Shown here: positions 10,732 to 19,007 of the stretch, in pieces
How the letters are laid out: each line of letters opens with the position of its first letter
Numbering within the stretch: position 1 is the first letter of the stretch
NCBI GenBank assembly: GCA_007745835.1
Contig: CP036424.1
Coordinates: 829,001-893,000, forward strand
Length of the DNA: 64,000 nt
Origin: Planctomycetes bacterium MalM25
Lineage (GTDB): Bacteria; Planctomycetota; Planctomycetia; Pirellulales; Lacipirellulaceae
Direction: 5' to 3'
Program-made: the position numbers and the translations under genes
Notes under the pieces: generated by a model
What the model was told of the DNA's origin: nothing
Database searches by the model: none
Seen by the model: the letters and a program-made list of their open reading frames with translations, nothing else

Positions 10732-11946
10732 GTGCATAGCTTTGAGCTACGTAGATCGAATCATGAGGTCTCAGCCGATTGGTTCCGCGTTCTCGCTTGG
10801 CACCTGATCGAGACGCTTGAAGACGATTGCCTCGCATCCGGCGATGCGGCGGACATCGAAGCCCACCTCGTCTACTGCATCTACTACCTAGGCGAACAGT
10901 GCGACTCCCTCGCACCTGATCCACGCGAAGAGCGATGGCTCGATTGCCCGGTCTGGTTTGAGGCCTGGGAGGGCGAGAGAGAGCCTCTTTACTTCGGCCG
11001 CCATCCAGATTGGCAGGCCGATGCGATCGTGCAAGAGACGATCGATCGGCTGCAAGAACCGGTAGAGGATGGCTTCGACATCACTTGGGAAGGCCAGCCT
11101 TGCCGGCTGTGCGTGCGTGACGGGGGCGGGTCGAGCGGTATCAGCTACTACTCGATAAGCGACAATCGTGGCCGATGGTTCCTACTCGACTGGGCTGGCG
11201 ACGCAGTGGTGCGTGCGCTTAAGAGTGCGCTGAGTACGCCCGCGGCAAATGTCATCCGCCAAACCACTTCGGTGTCGGATAATCTGGCCCAAATCGACTA
11301 CGCCAGGTTGGCGGAGGACCTGACGTCGCTTGGAACGGTTGTAACGGAAGTGGTCCTTGGATCGGCCGACAACGCGTCCCGAGACGCGTGCTTGACTGCC
11401 ATCGATCGTCTTTGGATGCGACTAAACGACGGTAGGATCGACCGCATCGACGTGTCACGCGAACACCGCGACTGGCTTGAAAGGGTCTGGAACGACGTCC
11501 GCTGGGTTTGGCGGTTCTTTGAGCTGACCCGGTACGACTCGCGTGCGCTCTGGGACCTCTACGAAGATCATCACGCGCGCTTCATACCCTCCCTTAAGGA
11601 CCTGAGACTTCATGACCACATGGCCGCTGCGAACCAACTGGCGGGGCGATATGATGCAACGGAGCCGGTCAGTGCTTCGGGTCGCTGGCGCAGCTCGCGT
11701 GCCGGGTATCCCGACGGGCTCACCATTCTTCAGGTCATGACCCTGGAGTTTCAGAAGGATCGCGGCCTCGATGCCCTCTCCCAGCGAGCTTGGGCCGCCC
11801 GTTTAAACTGTTCAAAGGGTGGCGTCTCCGAACCGATAAAGGCTCTCTTCGGAAAACCAGAAGTGCCGACGCGGGAGAGGGTCGCCGACCTCGATGATTT
11901 CGCGTTCGAGGGTGGTCGGTTAGGCCCGAATGAGGACGACGAATAA
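10732..11946 (+). CDS. Uncharacterised 404-residue protein of the integrative element
   Basis: No family recognised. It is soluble and acidic, without signal peptide or membrane segment. The N-terminal third is rich in Trp and Cys (CIYYLGEQCDSLAP, CPVWFEAWEGE, GQPCRLCVRDGGG). The C-terminus (about 345-385) has a winged-helix or HTH-like stretch, LDALSQRAWAARLNCSKGGVSE, suggesting DNA binding. It sits upstream of the HTH, primase and integrase genes on the same strand and so may be element cargo or a regulator. The GTG at 10732 is the longest start; later in-frame GTG codons are possible. Confidence applies to it being a gene, not to a function. Confidence 0.6.
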   Translation: MHSFELRRSNHEVSADWFRVLAWHLIETLEDDCLASGDAADIEAHLVYCIYYLGEQCDSLAPDPREERWLDCPVWFEAWEGEREPLYFGRHPDWQADAIVQETIDRLQEPVEDGFDITWEGQPCRLCVRDGGGSSGISYYSISDNRGRWFLLDWAGDAVVRALKSALSTPAANVIRQTTSVSDNLAQIDYARLAEDLTSLGTVVTEVVLGSADNASRDACLTAIDRLWMRLNDGRIDRIDVSREHRDWLERVWNDVRWVWRFFELTRYDSRALWDLYEDHHARFIPSLKDLRLHDHMAAANQLAGRYDATEPVSASGRWRSSRAGYPDGLTILQVMTLEFQKDRGLDALSQRAWAARLNCSKGGVSEPIKALFGKPEVPTRERVADLDDFAFEGGRLGPNEDDE

Positions 11947-12110
11947 TCCACCCCAGAAATCCCTCGATTTCTTTTCTGGCCGTCTTTTCAAGGCTAGAAC
12001 ACGGCTACCGCTTGGCTGTCCGGGGTGGTCGATTGGCCGATTTTCCGACCGCGAGCGGAGGTTCATAGGGGCGGCGTGTGCTGCCCAGTACGAACCCGTG
12101 GAGGCCCGCG

Positions 12111-12332
12111 ATGGCCACGAACCGACCCGAGGTGCCCGACGCCTCAAGAACGACTTCCGCGCTGCTTAGGAGCCCCGAGGCGGCCGAGCGTCTCGCCATC
12201 AGCCCCCGCAAGCTGTGGGCGCTGACCGCTAGCGGCGACGTCCCCTGCGTGCGAATCGGCCGCAACGTCCGCTACGTGGACGCCCACCTGGACGACTACG
12301 TCGCCGCCCAGACCCGAGGCGGCCGGTCATGA
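12111..12332 (+). CDS. Excisionase/AlpA-like HTH protein
   Basis: Small DNA-binding protein of 73 residues. LLRSPEAAERLAISPRKLWA, GDVPCVRIGRNVRY and LDDYVAAQ form the MerR-type HTH_17 pattern of excisionases and AlpA-like regulators, covering nearly the whole protein. ATG 12111 is chosen because GGAGG lies about 8 bases upstream; an upstream in-frame ATG at 12078 lacks this. It overlaps the primase gene by 4 bases (ATGA), implying translational coupling. Likely role: directionality factor for the integrase at 14638 or regulator of element genes. Confidence 0.8.
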   Translation: MATNRPEVPDASRTTSALLRSPEAAERLAISPRKLWALTASGDVPCVRIGRNVRYVDAHLDDYVAAQTRGGRS

Positions 12333-14563
12333 CCCATCGCCCCAAACCACAAGAGGCCCCACGACGGATCGACACTGACACAACCCTCCCAACCCCGGAG
12401 AAATCGATGGAACTGTCAACCAGGGACACCGCGATCCTTTATGCGTTCGATAACGGCTACGCCGTCTTCCCCTGCAAGCCGGGCGACAAGCGACCCGCGA
12501 CGCCGCACGGCTGCAAGGACGCCACGACTTCCCCGAAAGTGATCGCCGACTTATTTGCCGAGGGAGGCAACGTGGGGATCGCCACGGGCCCCGCATCGGG
12601 ATTCTTCGTGCTCGGCATCGATGGGGAGGAGGGCGAATGCTCCCTGGCGGAGTTGATCGAGCGGCACGGTGAACTGCCGGAGACGGTGACCACCAAGACG
12701 CCCCGCGGTGGTCGGCACCTCTACTTCGATCTGCCCGGGGATGCCGACGTTCGCAACTCGGCAGGCAAACTCGGCCCCAAGCTCGACGTCCGTGGCGACG
12801 GGGGGTACGTCGTCGCCCCTCCGAGCCGGCTCCCAAACGGCGACTACAGCTGGATCAAATCCCCGGATGAGATCGAAGTGGCGAAGGCGCCCGATTGGCT
12901 GATCGAGCTAGTCACCGAGCCGAAGCGAGAGGCGACGTCGATCACGGATGGCGAGGTCCCCGAAGGGGAACGCAACCAAACGCTGGCCAGTCGGGCTGGC
13001 AGCCTGCGGCGGGTCGGGTTCTGCGCCCAAGCGATGGAGGCGGCTCTGTTGGTCGAGAACCAGAAGATCTGCAACCCACCGTTGCCCAACAACGAGGTCC
13101 GGCGGATCGCCAAGAGCGTTGGTCGGTACGCACCCGAGAACGGAGTGAGTGGGGCGCCGGCTTACAAGCCGTTCCCAACGGAGACGTTACCCAGTCCCTT
13201 CCGTGAGTTCGTCGAGCAAGGGGCCGAAGCGATCGGCTGCGACGCCAGCTACCTGGCGTTGCCACTGCTGACCGGAGCCGCCTCGGCGATCGGCAACACG
13301 CGTCGCATCGAGCTGAAGAAGGGGTGGACCGAGCCTTCGATCCTCTGGTCGGCCATCGTGGGCGACTCGGGCACGATGAAGAGCCCGGCGCTCGAGGCCG
13401 CCCTGCGTCCGGTCAAGCAGCGCCAAGAGCAAGCGTGGGACTCGCACGTCTTCGCCCTCGCGGAATGCGAGGGCCAGAAGCTGACCTACGAGAAGGAGCT
13501 GACCGCGTGGAAGAAGTCATCCGGATCGGGGGAGCCCCCCGTCGCCCCCGAGGAGCCCGTGCTGCCACGCACGTGGGCCGACGACCTGACCGTGGAGGCG
13601 TTGGCTTCTCTGCTCCAGCAGCAGCCCCGTGGGCTCCTGGTGGCGTGCGATGAGCTGGCGAGCTGGTTCGGCGGGTTCGACCGGTACGCCCAAGCGAGCG
13701 GAGGAGACGCGGCTCGTTGGCTCGAGATGCATGGCGGTCGATCGATCCAGGTTGATCGCAAGACGGGCGAACCGCGTACGATCTTCGTGAAGCGGGCCTC
13801 GGTCTCGGTGACCGGGGGGATCCAGCCGGGCGTCTTACGACGGGCGCTGAAGCCGCAGCACCGTGAGAGCGGCTTGGCCGCCCGCCTCCTGCTGGCGAAC
13901 CCACCGCGTAAGCCCAAGGTATGGACCGAGGCGGAGCTCGATGCGGATCGGACTGGGGCGGTCCAACAGGTTTTTGAGGGGCTCTACGAGCTGCAGGGGG
14001 ATCCCAACGGTGACGAGATCGTTCCAATCTCTGTCTCGCTCTCATCGGCGGCCAAGCGGGTCTGGGTCGACTTCTACAACGAGCACGCCGAGGAGTCCGC
14101 CATCGAGACGGGCGACTTGGCGGCCGCCTGGGCCAAGCTGGAGGGGATGGCCGCCAGGCTGGCGCTGGTGATCCAGTTAGTGGAGGATGTTCAGACGGGC
14201 GTTTCTGGCGGAGAGGTCTCCGTGGAATCGATGCGACGGGGCATCCGGCTGGTCGAGTGGTTCAAGCACGAAACCCGGCGGGCGTACGCCTCGTTCCGCG
14301 AGGATGCGGAAGAGCGGGGGGAGGGCGCCGTGGTCGAGAAGCTGATCCAGAAGGGAGGCTCGATGTCCGTACGGGACCTGCAGCGTTGCGGCAAGCGTTG
14401 GGAGACCAACGAAGCGGCGACCGGAGCTTTCGAACGTCTAAAGCAGGCGGGCAAAGGTCATTGGGAAGTCGTGCCCACTGGCCCCAAGGGAGGTCGACCG
14501 ACTCGGCAGTTCGTCCTCGAGCAGGAGGGCGACGACACAACCGGCTTCGATGACGGGGTTTAG
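12329..14563 (+). CDS. Prim-pol / DUF3987 replication protein of a mobile element
   Basis: Protein of 744 residues. The N-terminal part (about 29-210) is a bifunctional DNA primase/polymerase domain (YAVFPCKPGDKRPATPHGCK, NVGIATGPASGFFVLGIDGE, TPRGGRHLYF). A short primase-C-terminal-like segment follows (NNEVRRIAKSVGRYAPE), then a DUF3987 helicase-like domain with a Walker-A-type loop GDSGTMKS and a Walker-B-like LLVACDELASWF. Such fusions are typical replication proteins of integrative elements and satellites. It starts inside the stop of the HTH gene (ATGA overlap); a second ATG at 12407 in MELSTRDTAI is an alternative start. The integrase gene follows 74 bases downstream. Confidence 0.85.
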   Translation: MTHRPKPQEAPRRIDTDTTLPTPEKSMELSTRDTAILYAFDNGYAVFPCKPGDKRPATPHGCKDATTSPKVIADLFAEGGNVGIATGPASGFFVLGIDGEEGECSLAELIERHGELPETVTTKTPRGGRHLYFDLPGDADVRNSAGKLGPKLDVRGDGGYVVAPPSRLPNGDYSWIKSPDEIEVAKAPDWLIELVTEPKREATSITDGEVPEGERNQTLASRAGSLRRVGFCAQAMEAALLVENQKICNPPLPNNEVRRIAKSVGRYAPENGVSGAPAYKPFPTETLPSPFREFVEQGAEAIGCDASYLALPLLTGAASAIGNTRRIELKKGWTEPSILWSAIVGDSGTMKSPALEAALRPVKQRQEQAWDSHVFALAECEGQKLTYEKELTAWKKSSGSGEPPVAPEEPVLPRTWADDLTVEALASLLQQQPRGLLVACDELASWFGGFDRYAQASGGDAARWLEMHGGRSIQVDRKTGEPRTIFVKRASVSVTGGIQPGVLRRALKPQHRESGLAARLLLANPPRKPKVWTEAELDADRTGAVQQVFEGLYELQGDPNGDEIVPISVSLSSAAKRVWVDFYNEHAEESAIETGDLAAAWAKLEGMAARLALVIQLVEDVQTGVSGGEVSVESMRRGIRLVEWFKHETRRAYASFREDAEERGEGAVVEKLIQKGGSMSVRDLQRCGKRWETNEAATGAFERLKQAGKGHWEVVPTGPKGGRPTRQFVLEQEGDDTTGFDDGV

Positions 14564-14637
14564 GCGGTTCTGTCAGTGTCGAGGCGTCAACGGCTACGAT
14601 TACGAATAAGCATCCTCAAATAGCAAGGAGGCCAGGC

Positions 14638-16098
14638 GTGGCTTCGGTTTATAAGCGGGGCGGCAAACGCTCCAAGGGCAACTACTACTACAGCTTCGTC
14701 GACCACACCGGGAAGCGGGTCACCCGGTCGGCTAAGACGACCGATAAGGCGACCGCCGAACGGATCGCGGCCAAGCAGGAGGCCGATGCGGCGTTGCGGA
14801 AAGAGGGCGTCATTGATCCATCGGAGGATCATCGGCGGCGTCAAGCGATGGCACCGATCGACAACGCGATAACGGAGTACCAGACGCGTCTGGTCTCGGC
14901 CGGCAACACGCAGAAGCACGTGCTGAGTACGATCGGATTCATTCAACGCATATGCGCCGACGCAGAGTTTGTCACGCCTTCGGGGATCAATGCGGTCGGT
15001 GTGAGTCGATACGCCTCTCATCAGCTGGAAGCTGGTGCCGCTTGCCGTACCGTCCAGGCGCACCTGGCGGCGATGAAATCGTTCACGAAGTGGTTGCATC
15101 AAGAAGGCAAACTATCGAGCGATGTGCTCGCGTCGCTCAAGAAACCCAACCCCGAAACGGATCGTCGGCTGCTGAGGCGTTTCTTGACCCCAGCGGAGTG
15201 GTCCGCGTTGTGCGAGCATCTGCCCGATGGTCGCCCGCGTTACGGCATGACGAGGGGCGAACGCCTGCTGCTCTACCGGATGGCTATCCAAACCGGTCTG
15301 AGGGCCAATGAGATTCGATGTCTGCAGACGACCGACTTGCACCTCGAAGCGAATCCGCCCTACGTGCTGTGCAAGGCTGGCACGACCAAAAATCGCCGCG
15401 AAGCTCGCCAGTACCTGGACGTCCTACTCGCACGCTGCCTGCGAGAGCATATCGGGACTGTGCCGGCTGGGGTGCCTGTGTTCAAGTTGCCCCACGAGTC
15501 GAACGTGGCCCGGATGCTGCGGGCGGACGTCGAAACGGCGAGAGAAGCGTGGGTCGAGCGCCGCGCCAATGATCCAGAAGAGCAACGAGTTCGAGTCGAG
15601 AGTGACTTCTTGCTGGCGATCAACCACGCGGGAGAACGCCTCGACTTCCATGCTCTCCGCCATACGTGCGGCGTCTGGTTGGCACAGACGGGGGCCCATC
15701 CGAAGACCGTTCAACAAGTGATGCGGCACAGCACAATCACCCTCACCATGGATACGTACGGGCACCTCTTTCCTGGGCAAGAGGCGGATTCGATCGATCG
15801 ATTGGGGGGCATCTTCGGCGATGGGGCCTTTGGGAATCCCGCTGATCGAGGTGGGAGCGTCAAAGGGGGGAGCCCCAGAGAAGCGCAGCGCAAACTACAG
15901 CGCGCAGCACGCGATAGGGCACCATGCAGGACGAAAGGTTGCGAGAACCCGTCGAAAGCCGGGCCATTCGACCAACGGCAGGAGCCCCTAGGAAACAGGG
16001 GGCTTTGCGACAACAGGCGGCAAGAGGCCACGGGTTGCGAGAGTAGCGGCGGAGGGACTCGAACCCCCGACACGCGGATTATGATTCCGCTGCTCTAA
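14638..16098 (+). CDS. Tyrosine recombinase (integrase) running into tRNA-Met
   Basis: Site-specific integrase of 486 residues, longer than usual (about 400). A core-binding domain (about 70-165) precedes the catalytic domain: Arg in QTGLRANEIRCL (about residue 222), HALRHTCG (H..R, about 339-342), the following His in MRHSTITL and the nucleophile Tyr in TMDTYGHLF (about 374). The GTG start has AAGGAGG close upstream. The last 18 codons (ending GGGTRTPDTRIMIPLL) are antisense to the tRNA-Met gene at 16044-16117, so the reading frame was completed by the attachment site. The roughly 90-residue tail after the catalytic domain is low-complexity and may be junction sequence. Confidence 0.9.
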   Translation: MASVYKRGGKRSKGNYYYSFVDHTGKRVTRSAKTTDKATAERIAAKQEADAALRKEGVIDPSEDHRRRQAMAPIDNAITEYQTRLVSAGNTQKHVLSTIGFIQRICADAEFVTPSGINAVGVSRYASHQLEAGAACRTVQAHLAAMKSFTKWLHQEGKLSSDVLASLKKPNPETDRRLLRRFLTPAEWSALCEHLPDGRPRYGMTRGERLLLYRMAIQTGLRANEIRCLQTTDLHLEANPPYVLCKAGTTKNRREARQYLDVLLARCLREHIGTVPAGVPVFKLPHESNVARMLRADVETAREAWVERRANDPEEQRVRVESDFLLAINHAGERLDFHALRHTCGVWLAQTGAHPKTVQQVMRHSTITLTMDTYGHLFPGQEADSIDRLGGIFGDGAFGNPADRGGSVKGGSPREAQRKLQRAARDRAPCRTKGCENPSKAGPFDQRQEPLGNRGLCDNRRQEATGCESSGGGTRTPDTRIMIPLL

Positions 16099-16117
16099 CC
16101 AACTGAGCTACGCCGCC
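16044..16117 (-). tRNA. tRNA-Met (CAT), elongator type
   Basis: Complete cloverleaf on the minus strand: 5' GGCGGCG pairs with CGCCGCT (closing G-U), D-arm AGCTCAGTTGGTTAGAGC, anticodon stem GCGGA/TCCGC around loop ATCATAA, T-arm with GTTCGAGTC, discriminator A, no encoded CCA. The 3' end is overlapped by the integrase gene, marking it as the probable attachment site. CAT could also be a lysidine-modified Ile2 tRNA, but the overall sequence looks like elongator Met. Confidence 0.93.
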
Positions 16118-16126
16118 AGAAAAAGC

Positions 16127-16202
16127 GGTAGGCCATAGGCCGGGGGCGGCAGACGCGGCCAACGGGCCCATCGCCTGCTGCCGGCGGTCTACAGCCTACG
16201 GC
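16127..16202. repeat. Imperfect inverted repeat between the two tRNAs
   Basis: gtaggccataggccgg near 16127 is roughly complementary to ggtctacagcctac ending near 16200, giving an imperfect long hairpin in the 91-base spacer between tRNA-Met and tRNA-Arg. It resembles small palindromic intergenic repeats seen elsewhere in the window. Confidence 0.45.
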
Positions 16203-16206
16203 ACGC

Positions 16207-16282
<76 letters not shown>

Positions 16283-16722
16283 TCATTTGCAAGTGCTTTC
16301 TTACCAAGGACTTGCGGGGTTGGGATAGGGGTGGCGACAATGAATCCGGCAATCAACGTGCCCGATTCGCAGCCGACGACCGCCATTCCCAAGACGGGAA
16401 TTCTACTAGGCCCCGAGGAAAATGGAAGGCGTGCCCGCCGAGGATCGAGCCCTCCTAAGCTCGGGGATAGAGCAGGGATGGAGCATTGCCATCGGCACAT
16501 CACCCCTGCCGGGGGCGCGGTCTCGCCACCTCTACGGCAACCGCCGCGGTCCGGGATCCTGGAGAAAACCTCGACAAGGCCTGCCTTGATCTAGTACTCT
16601 AATTCAAGGGTCTGGCGCCAATGGGGTATTTAGAACAAGTGGTCTCCGACGCCTGCTTATTCCCGGTTGTGACGCAATCTACTCGTAGAAGTACGTATCC
16701 TCTCGTCTCATAGAGTGACCTA
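16283..16722. other. Intergenic region right of the tRNA pair
   Basis: 440 bases with no supported gene or RNA. It should contain the promoter of the tRNA-Arg/tRNA-Met pair (minus strand) and of the PEP-CTERM gene at 16723. Confidence 0.35.
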
Positions 16723-17442
16723 ATGATTCGCAACTTCTCGTTTTCTCTTGCGGCACTCGCCGCGCTGTTCGTTGCGCAGTCCGTCCACGCCTCGTTGTTG
16801 GTGGACGGCAATTTCTCGTTGGCTACCACCGGCAGCCTCACCAGCAACAGCCCGTGGTCGCTGATCGCCAACATGCCGGACGGCTCCTCCCGGGCCGCTC
16901 AGTTCCAGACCGGTTTCGCGAACGCCCAGAACACTGGCGTCGGCGGACCCGAGGCCCCGGGCACCGGCACGGGCGTTTGGTTCCGCAGCTTTGAAGGCAA
17001 CCAAGGCGGGAGCGGTGAGCCCCTGGCTGAAGCGGTGATCACACAGTCGATCATCGCCCCGAACGACGGCGACTATACGCTCGAGTTTGTTGCCGGTCGT
17101 GAGGTGAACTTCATCGCGCGGGTGTTCGAGGTCGCACTCTTAACCAGCAGTCAGTCCTCGTCCGTTGATCTGCTGACCGCCGCGATCCCTGACGGCAACC
17201 TCGGTGGCGCCGCAAGCGGCAACCCTGGCGGCACACCATTCTCGCTCTCGCTCTCAGGCGTCAGTGCGGGTGAGTTGGTGACGGTCACCGCCGTGATGCT
17301 CGATGGCCGCGACTCTCAGATCCCCGGTGGTCAGAGTGGCTTCCTGGACGGTTTTGTGCTGACAGTGGTGCCCGAACCCACGGCGGCGTCGCTGTGCGGC
17401 CTCGGTCTTGCTGCCCTAGTGGTCCGGAATCGCCGAGCCTAG
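16723..17442 (+). CDS. PEP-CTERM exported protein
   Basis: Exported protein of 239 residues: signal peptide 1-23 (SFSLAALAALFVAQSVHA), a beta-rich middle (LLVDGNFSLATTGS, YTLEFVAGREVNFIARVFEV, LVTVTAVMLDGRDSQ) resembling carbohydrate-binding or jelly-roll folds, and a C-terminal sorting signal VPEPTAASLCGLGLAALVVR followed by Arg-rich NRRA. The PEP-CTERM tail is recognised by an exosortase (not in this window) and is associated with exopolysaccharide matrix proteins. It is monocistronic and followed by a strong hairpin at 17486. The ligand is unknown. Confidence 0.85.
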   Translation: MIRNFSFSLAALAALFVAQSVHASLLVDGNFSLATTGSLTSNSPWSLIANMPDGSSRAAQFQTGFANAQNTGVGGPEAPGTGTGVWFRSFEGNQGGSGEPLAEAVITQSIIAPNDGDYTLEFVAGREVNFIARVFEVALLTSSQSSSVDLLTAAIPDGNLGGAASGNPGGTPFSLSLSGVSAGELVTVTAVMLDGRDSQIPGGQSGFLDGFVLTVVPEPTAASLCGLGLAALVVRNRRA

Positions 17443-17485
17443 ACTTCGCACGCTGCGTCCGCATTCAGGATGGGCAGATTCAACG

Positions 17486-17527
17486 GCAAGCGAGCGGCGT
17501 CCGGCGTGTCGGACGCCGCTCGCTTGC
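17486..17527 (+). terminator. Perfect 18-bp hairpin after the PEP-CTERM gene
   Basis: Arms 17486-17503 and 17510-17527 (gcaagcgagcggcgtccg and its exact complement) with a 6-base loop, 43 bases downstream of the stop and between convergent genes. There is no clear T-tract, so it may be a bidirectional terminator or a palindromic repeat. Confidence 0.6.
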
Positions 17528-17685
17528 GTTCAGACCGCCAAACGCCACCGGCGTTGCAGGAAAGCGGTTCATCAGCAAGCACGACGAGGGGGCACTCGAA
17601 CGCGACCGGGAGGCCCCGACTGTTGGAAGTTTTAGACCGGGCGGTTTATTCGTCAGAAGTAACTGGCCTGGAAACCAACTCGGTC

Positions 17686-18852
17686 CTATCGGCTCTTCGC
17701 CACCCGGCGGCGGAAGTCCGACGGGGTGGCTTGCAACTCACGCCGGAAGGCCCGGGTGAGCAACTCGGGTCGGTCAAAGCCGCATTGCGAGGCGATCCGA
17801 GTGACGGGGATGTCGGTGTCGCAGAGCAGCGCCATCGCCTTCTCGACTCGCACTCGCCGGATCTCTTCGCGGGGAGTTCGGCCGAGGTAGCGCTTGAAAC
17901 CGATCTCCAAAGCGCGGCGGCTCATCGGCACGGCGTGCAGGATGTCGCTAATGCGTAGCTCGCCCGCATGGTGGTCGCGTATGTACTGTATGGCTTGCGC
18001 GAGCATCTCGTCGGGGACGGCGACCTGGTCGGTCGATTGCCTGGTGATGATCCTCCGCGGTTGCAGCAGAACGCTTGAGGATTGGTTGGTTTCCCCCGCC
18101 ATCATGAGATCTAGCATCTTGGCCGACTGGAAGCCGACTTCCTCCGGTCCCTGATCAACGCCCGAGAGGGGGGGGCTCGAGATCCGCGAGCTGAGCTCGT
18201 CGTGCTCACCACCCAAGACGGCGAGGTGGTCCGGCACCGAGATGCCGGCCTGCACGCACGCCTCGGTGATCTGACGCCCTTGAAGGTCGTCGAACGCCAG
18301 CAGCGCGGTTGGCTTTGGGAGCTTGGCCAGCCATGCGGAGAGCTCTAGGAGCTGTTGCTCCGCGTCCAGATCGGCGAAGCGCTCCTTGTCGGGCGTGAAC
18401 CGCTGACATCCGTAGCCGAGATCCTTTAACCCAAGGACGAAGGCGTCACCGAGTCGGTCGTGGTAGCTGGGGCGGAGAGTCGATCCGCAGTAGGCGAACT
18501 GCCGGTGGCCGCTCTCGATGAAGTACCGCGCCGCCATCTCGGCGGCGGCCGCTTCATCGCAGGTGCAGCGTGGGATCAGATTCTCACCAAAGTGAAACCA
18601 CGAGACATTCACGGCCGGCAGTCGGAGCTTGATGAGCTGCTCTGCCAGGGCAGGATGGGTCACGCGCGCGATGACGCCGTCACCCTTCCACCCTTCGGGG
18701 AGCAGCATCTTCTCGTATTTCCCTCGTGGTTCGAGGGAGAAGAGCCAGGCCAGGTTGTTCTCTTTGGCGTAACTCGCGATCCCCTCGATCAGCCCGGCGC
18801 CCCAAGAGGTCGCCGTGTCGATCAGCAGGGCAATGCGTTGTTGCTTTGGCAT
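17686..18852 (-). CDS. XylR-type regulator (LacI-like sensor fused to AraC HTH)
   Basis: Transcription factor of 388 residues. Residues about 5-270 form a LacI/periplasmic-binding-type sensor (RIALLIDTATSWGAGLIEGI, ALLAFDDLQGRQITEACVQAGI, LAVLGGEHDELS). Residues about 285-385 form an AraC double-HTH domain (IRDHHAGELRISDILHAVPM, IASQCGFDRPELLTRAFRRE). This matches the XylR family, usually a carbohydrate-responsive activator. It is divergent from the PLP enzyme gene at 19008, so it may control that gene or the phosphonate cluster; the real ligand is unknown. ATG 18852 opens on the sensor fold; the longer frame to 19017 would overlap the divergent gene. Confidence 0.85.
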   Translation of the reverse strand: MPKQQRIALLIDTATSWGAGLIEGIASYAKENNLAWLFSLEPRGKYEKMLLPEGWKGDGVIARVTHPALAEQLIKLRLPAVNVSWFHFGENLIPRCTCDEAAAAEMAARYFIESGHRQFAYCGSTLRPSYHDRLGDAFVLGLKDLGYGCQRFTPDKERFADLDAEQQLLELSAWLAKLPKPTALLAFDDLQGRQITEACVQAGISVPDHLAVLGGEHDELSSRISSPPLSGVDQGPEEVGFQSAKMLDLMMAGETNQSSSVLLQPRRIITRQSTDQVAVPDEMLAQAIQYIRDHHAGELRISDILHAVPMSRRALEIGFKRYLGRTPREEIRRVRVEKAMALLCDTDIPVTRIASQCGFDRPELLTRAFRRELQATPSDFRRRVAKSR

Positions 18853-18950
18853 ATCAACATGTCGAAGATCAGCTCGTATCGGGATTGGCGGGGCACTCTG
18901 CGCAAAATCGCCGGGCGAAATGCGTTGTCGGTTCTGGGAGGCCCCCACCC

Positions 18951-18964
18951 GAAGCTCTAGCTTC
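18951..18964. promoter_or_regulatory. Candidate operator palindrome
   Basis: gaagctctagcttc is a 6-bp-arm palindrome in the 155-base spacer between the XylR-type regulator and the divergent PLP enzyme gene, in the usual place for an autoregulatory site. There is no second copy to support it. Confidence 0.35.
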
Positions 18965-19007
18965 GTCAACACCATAACGGTTTCCGGTCGTATTCCCGTG
19001 TTAAGAA

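Noticed and set aside
16331-16594. Small open frame right of the tRNA pair
   Set aside because: No family, no ribosome site, and it overlaps the expected tRNA promoter region.
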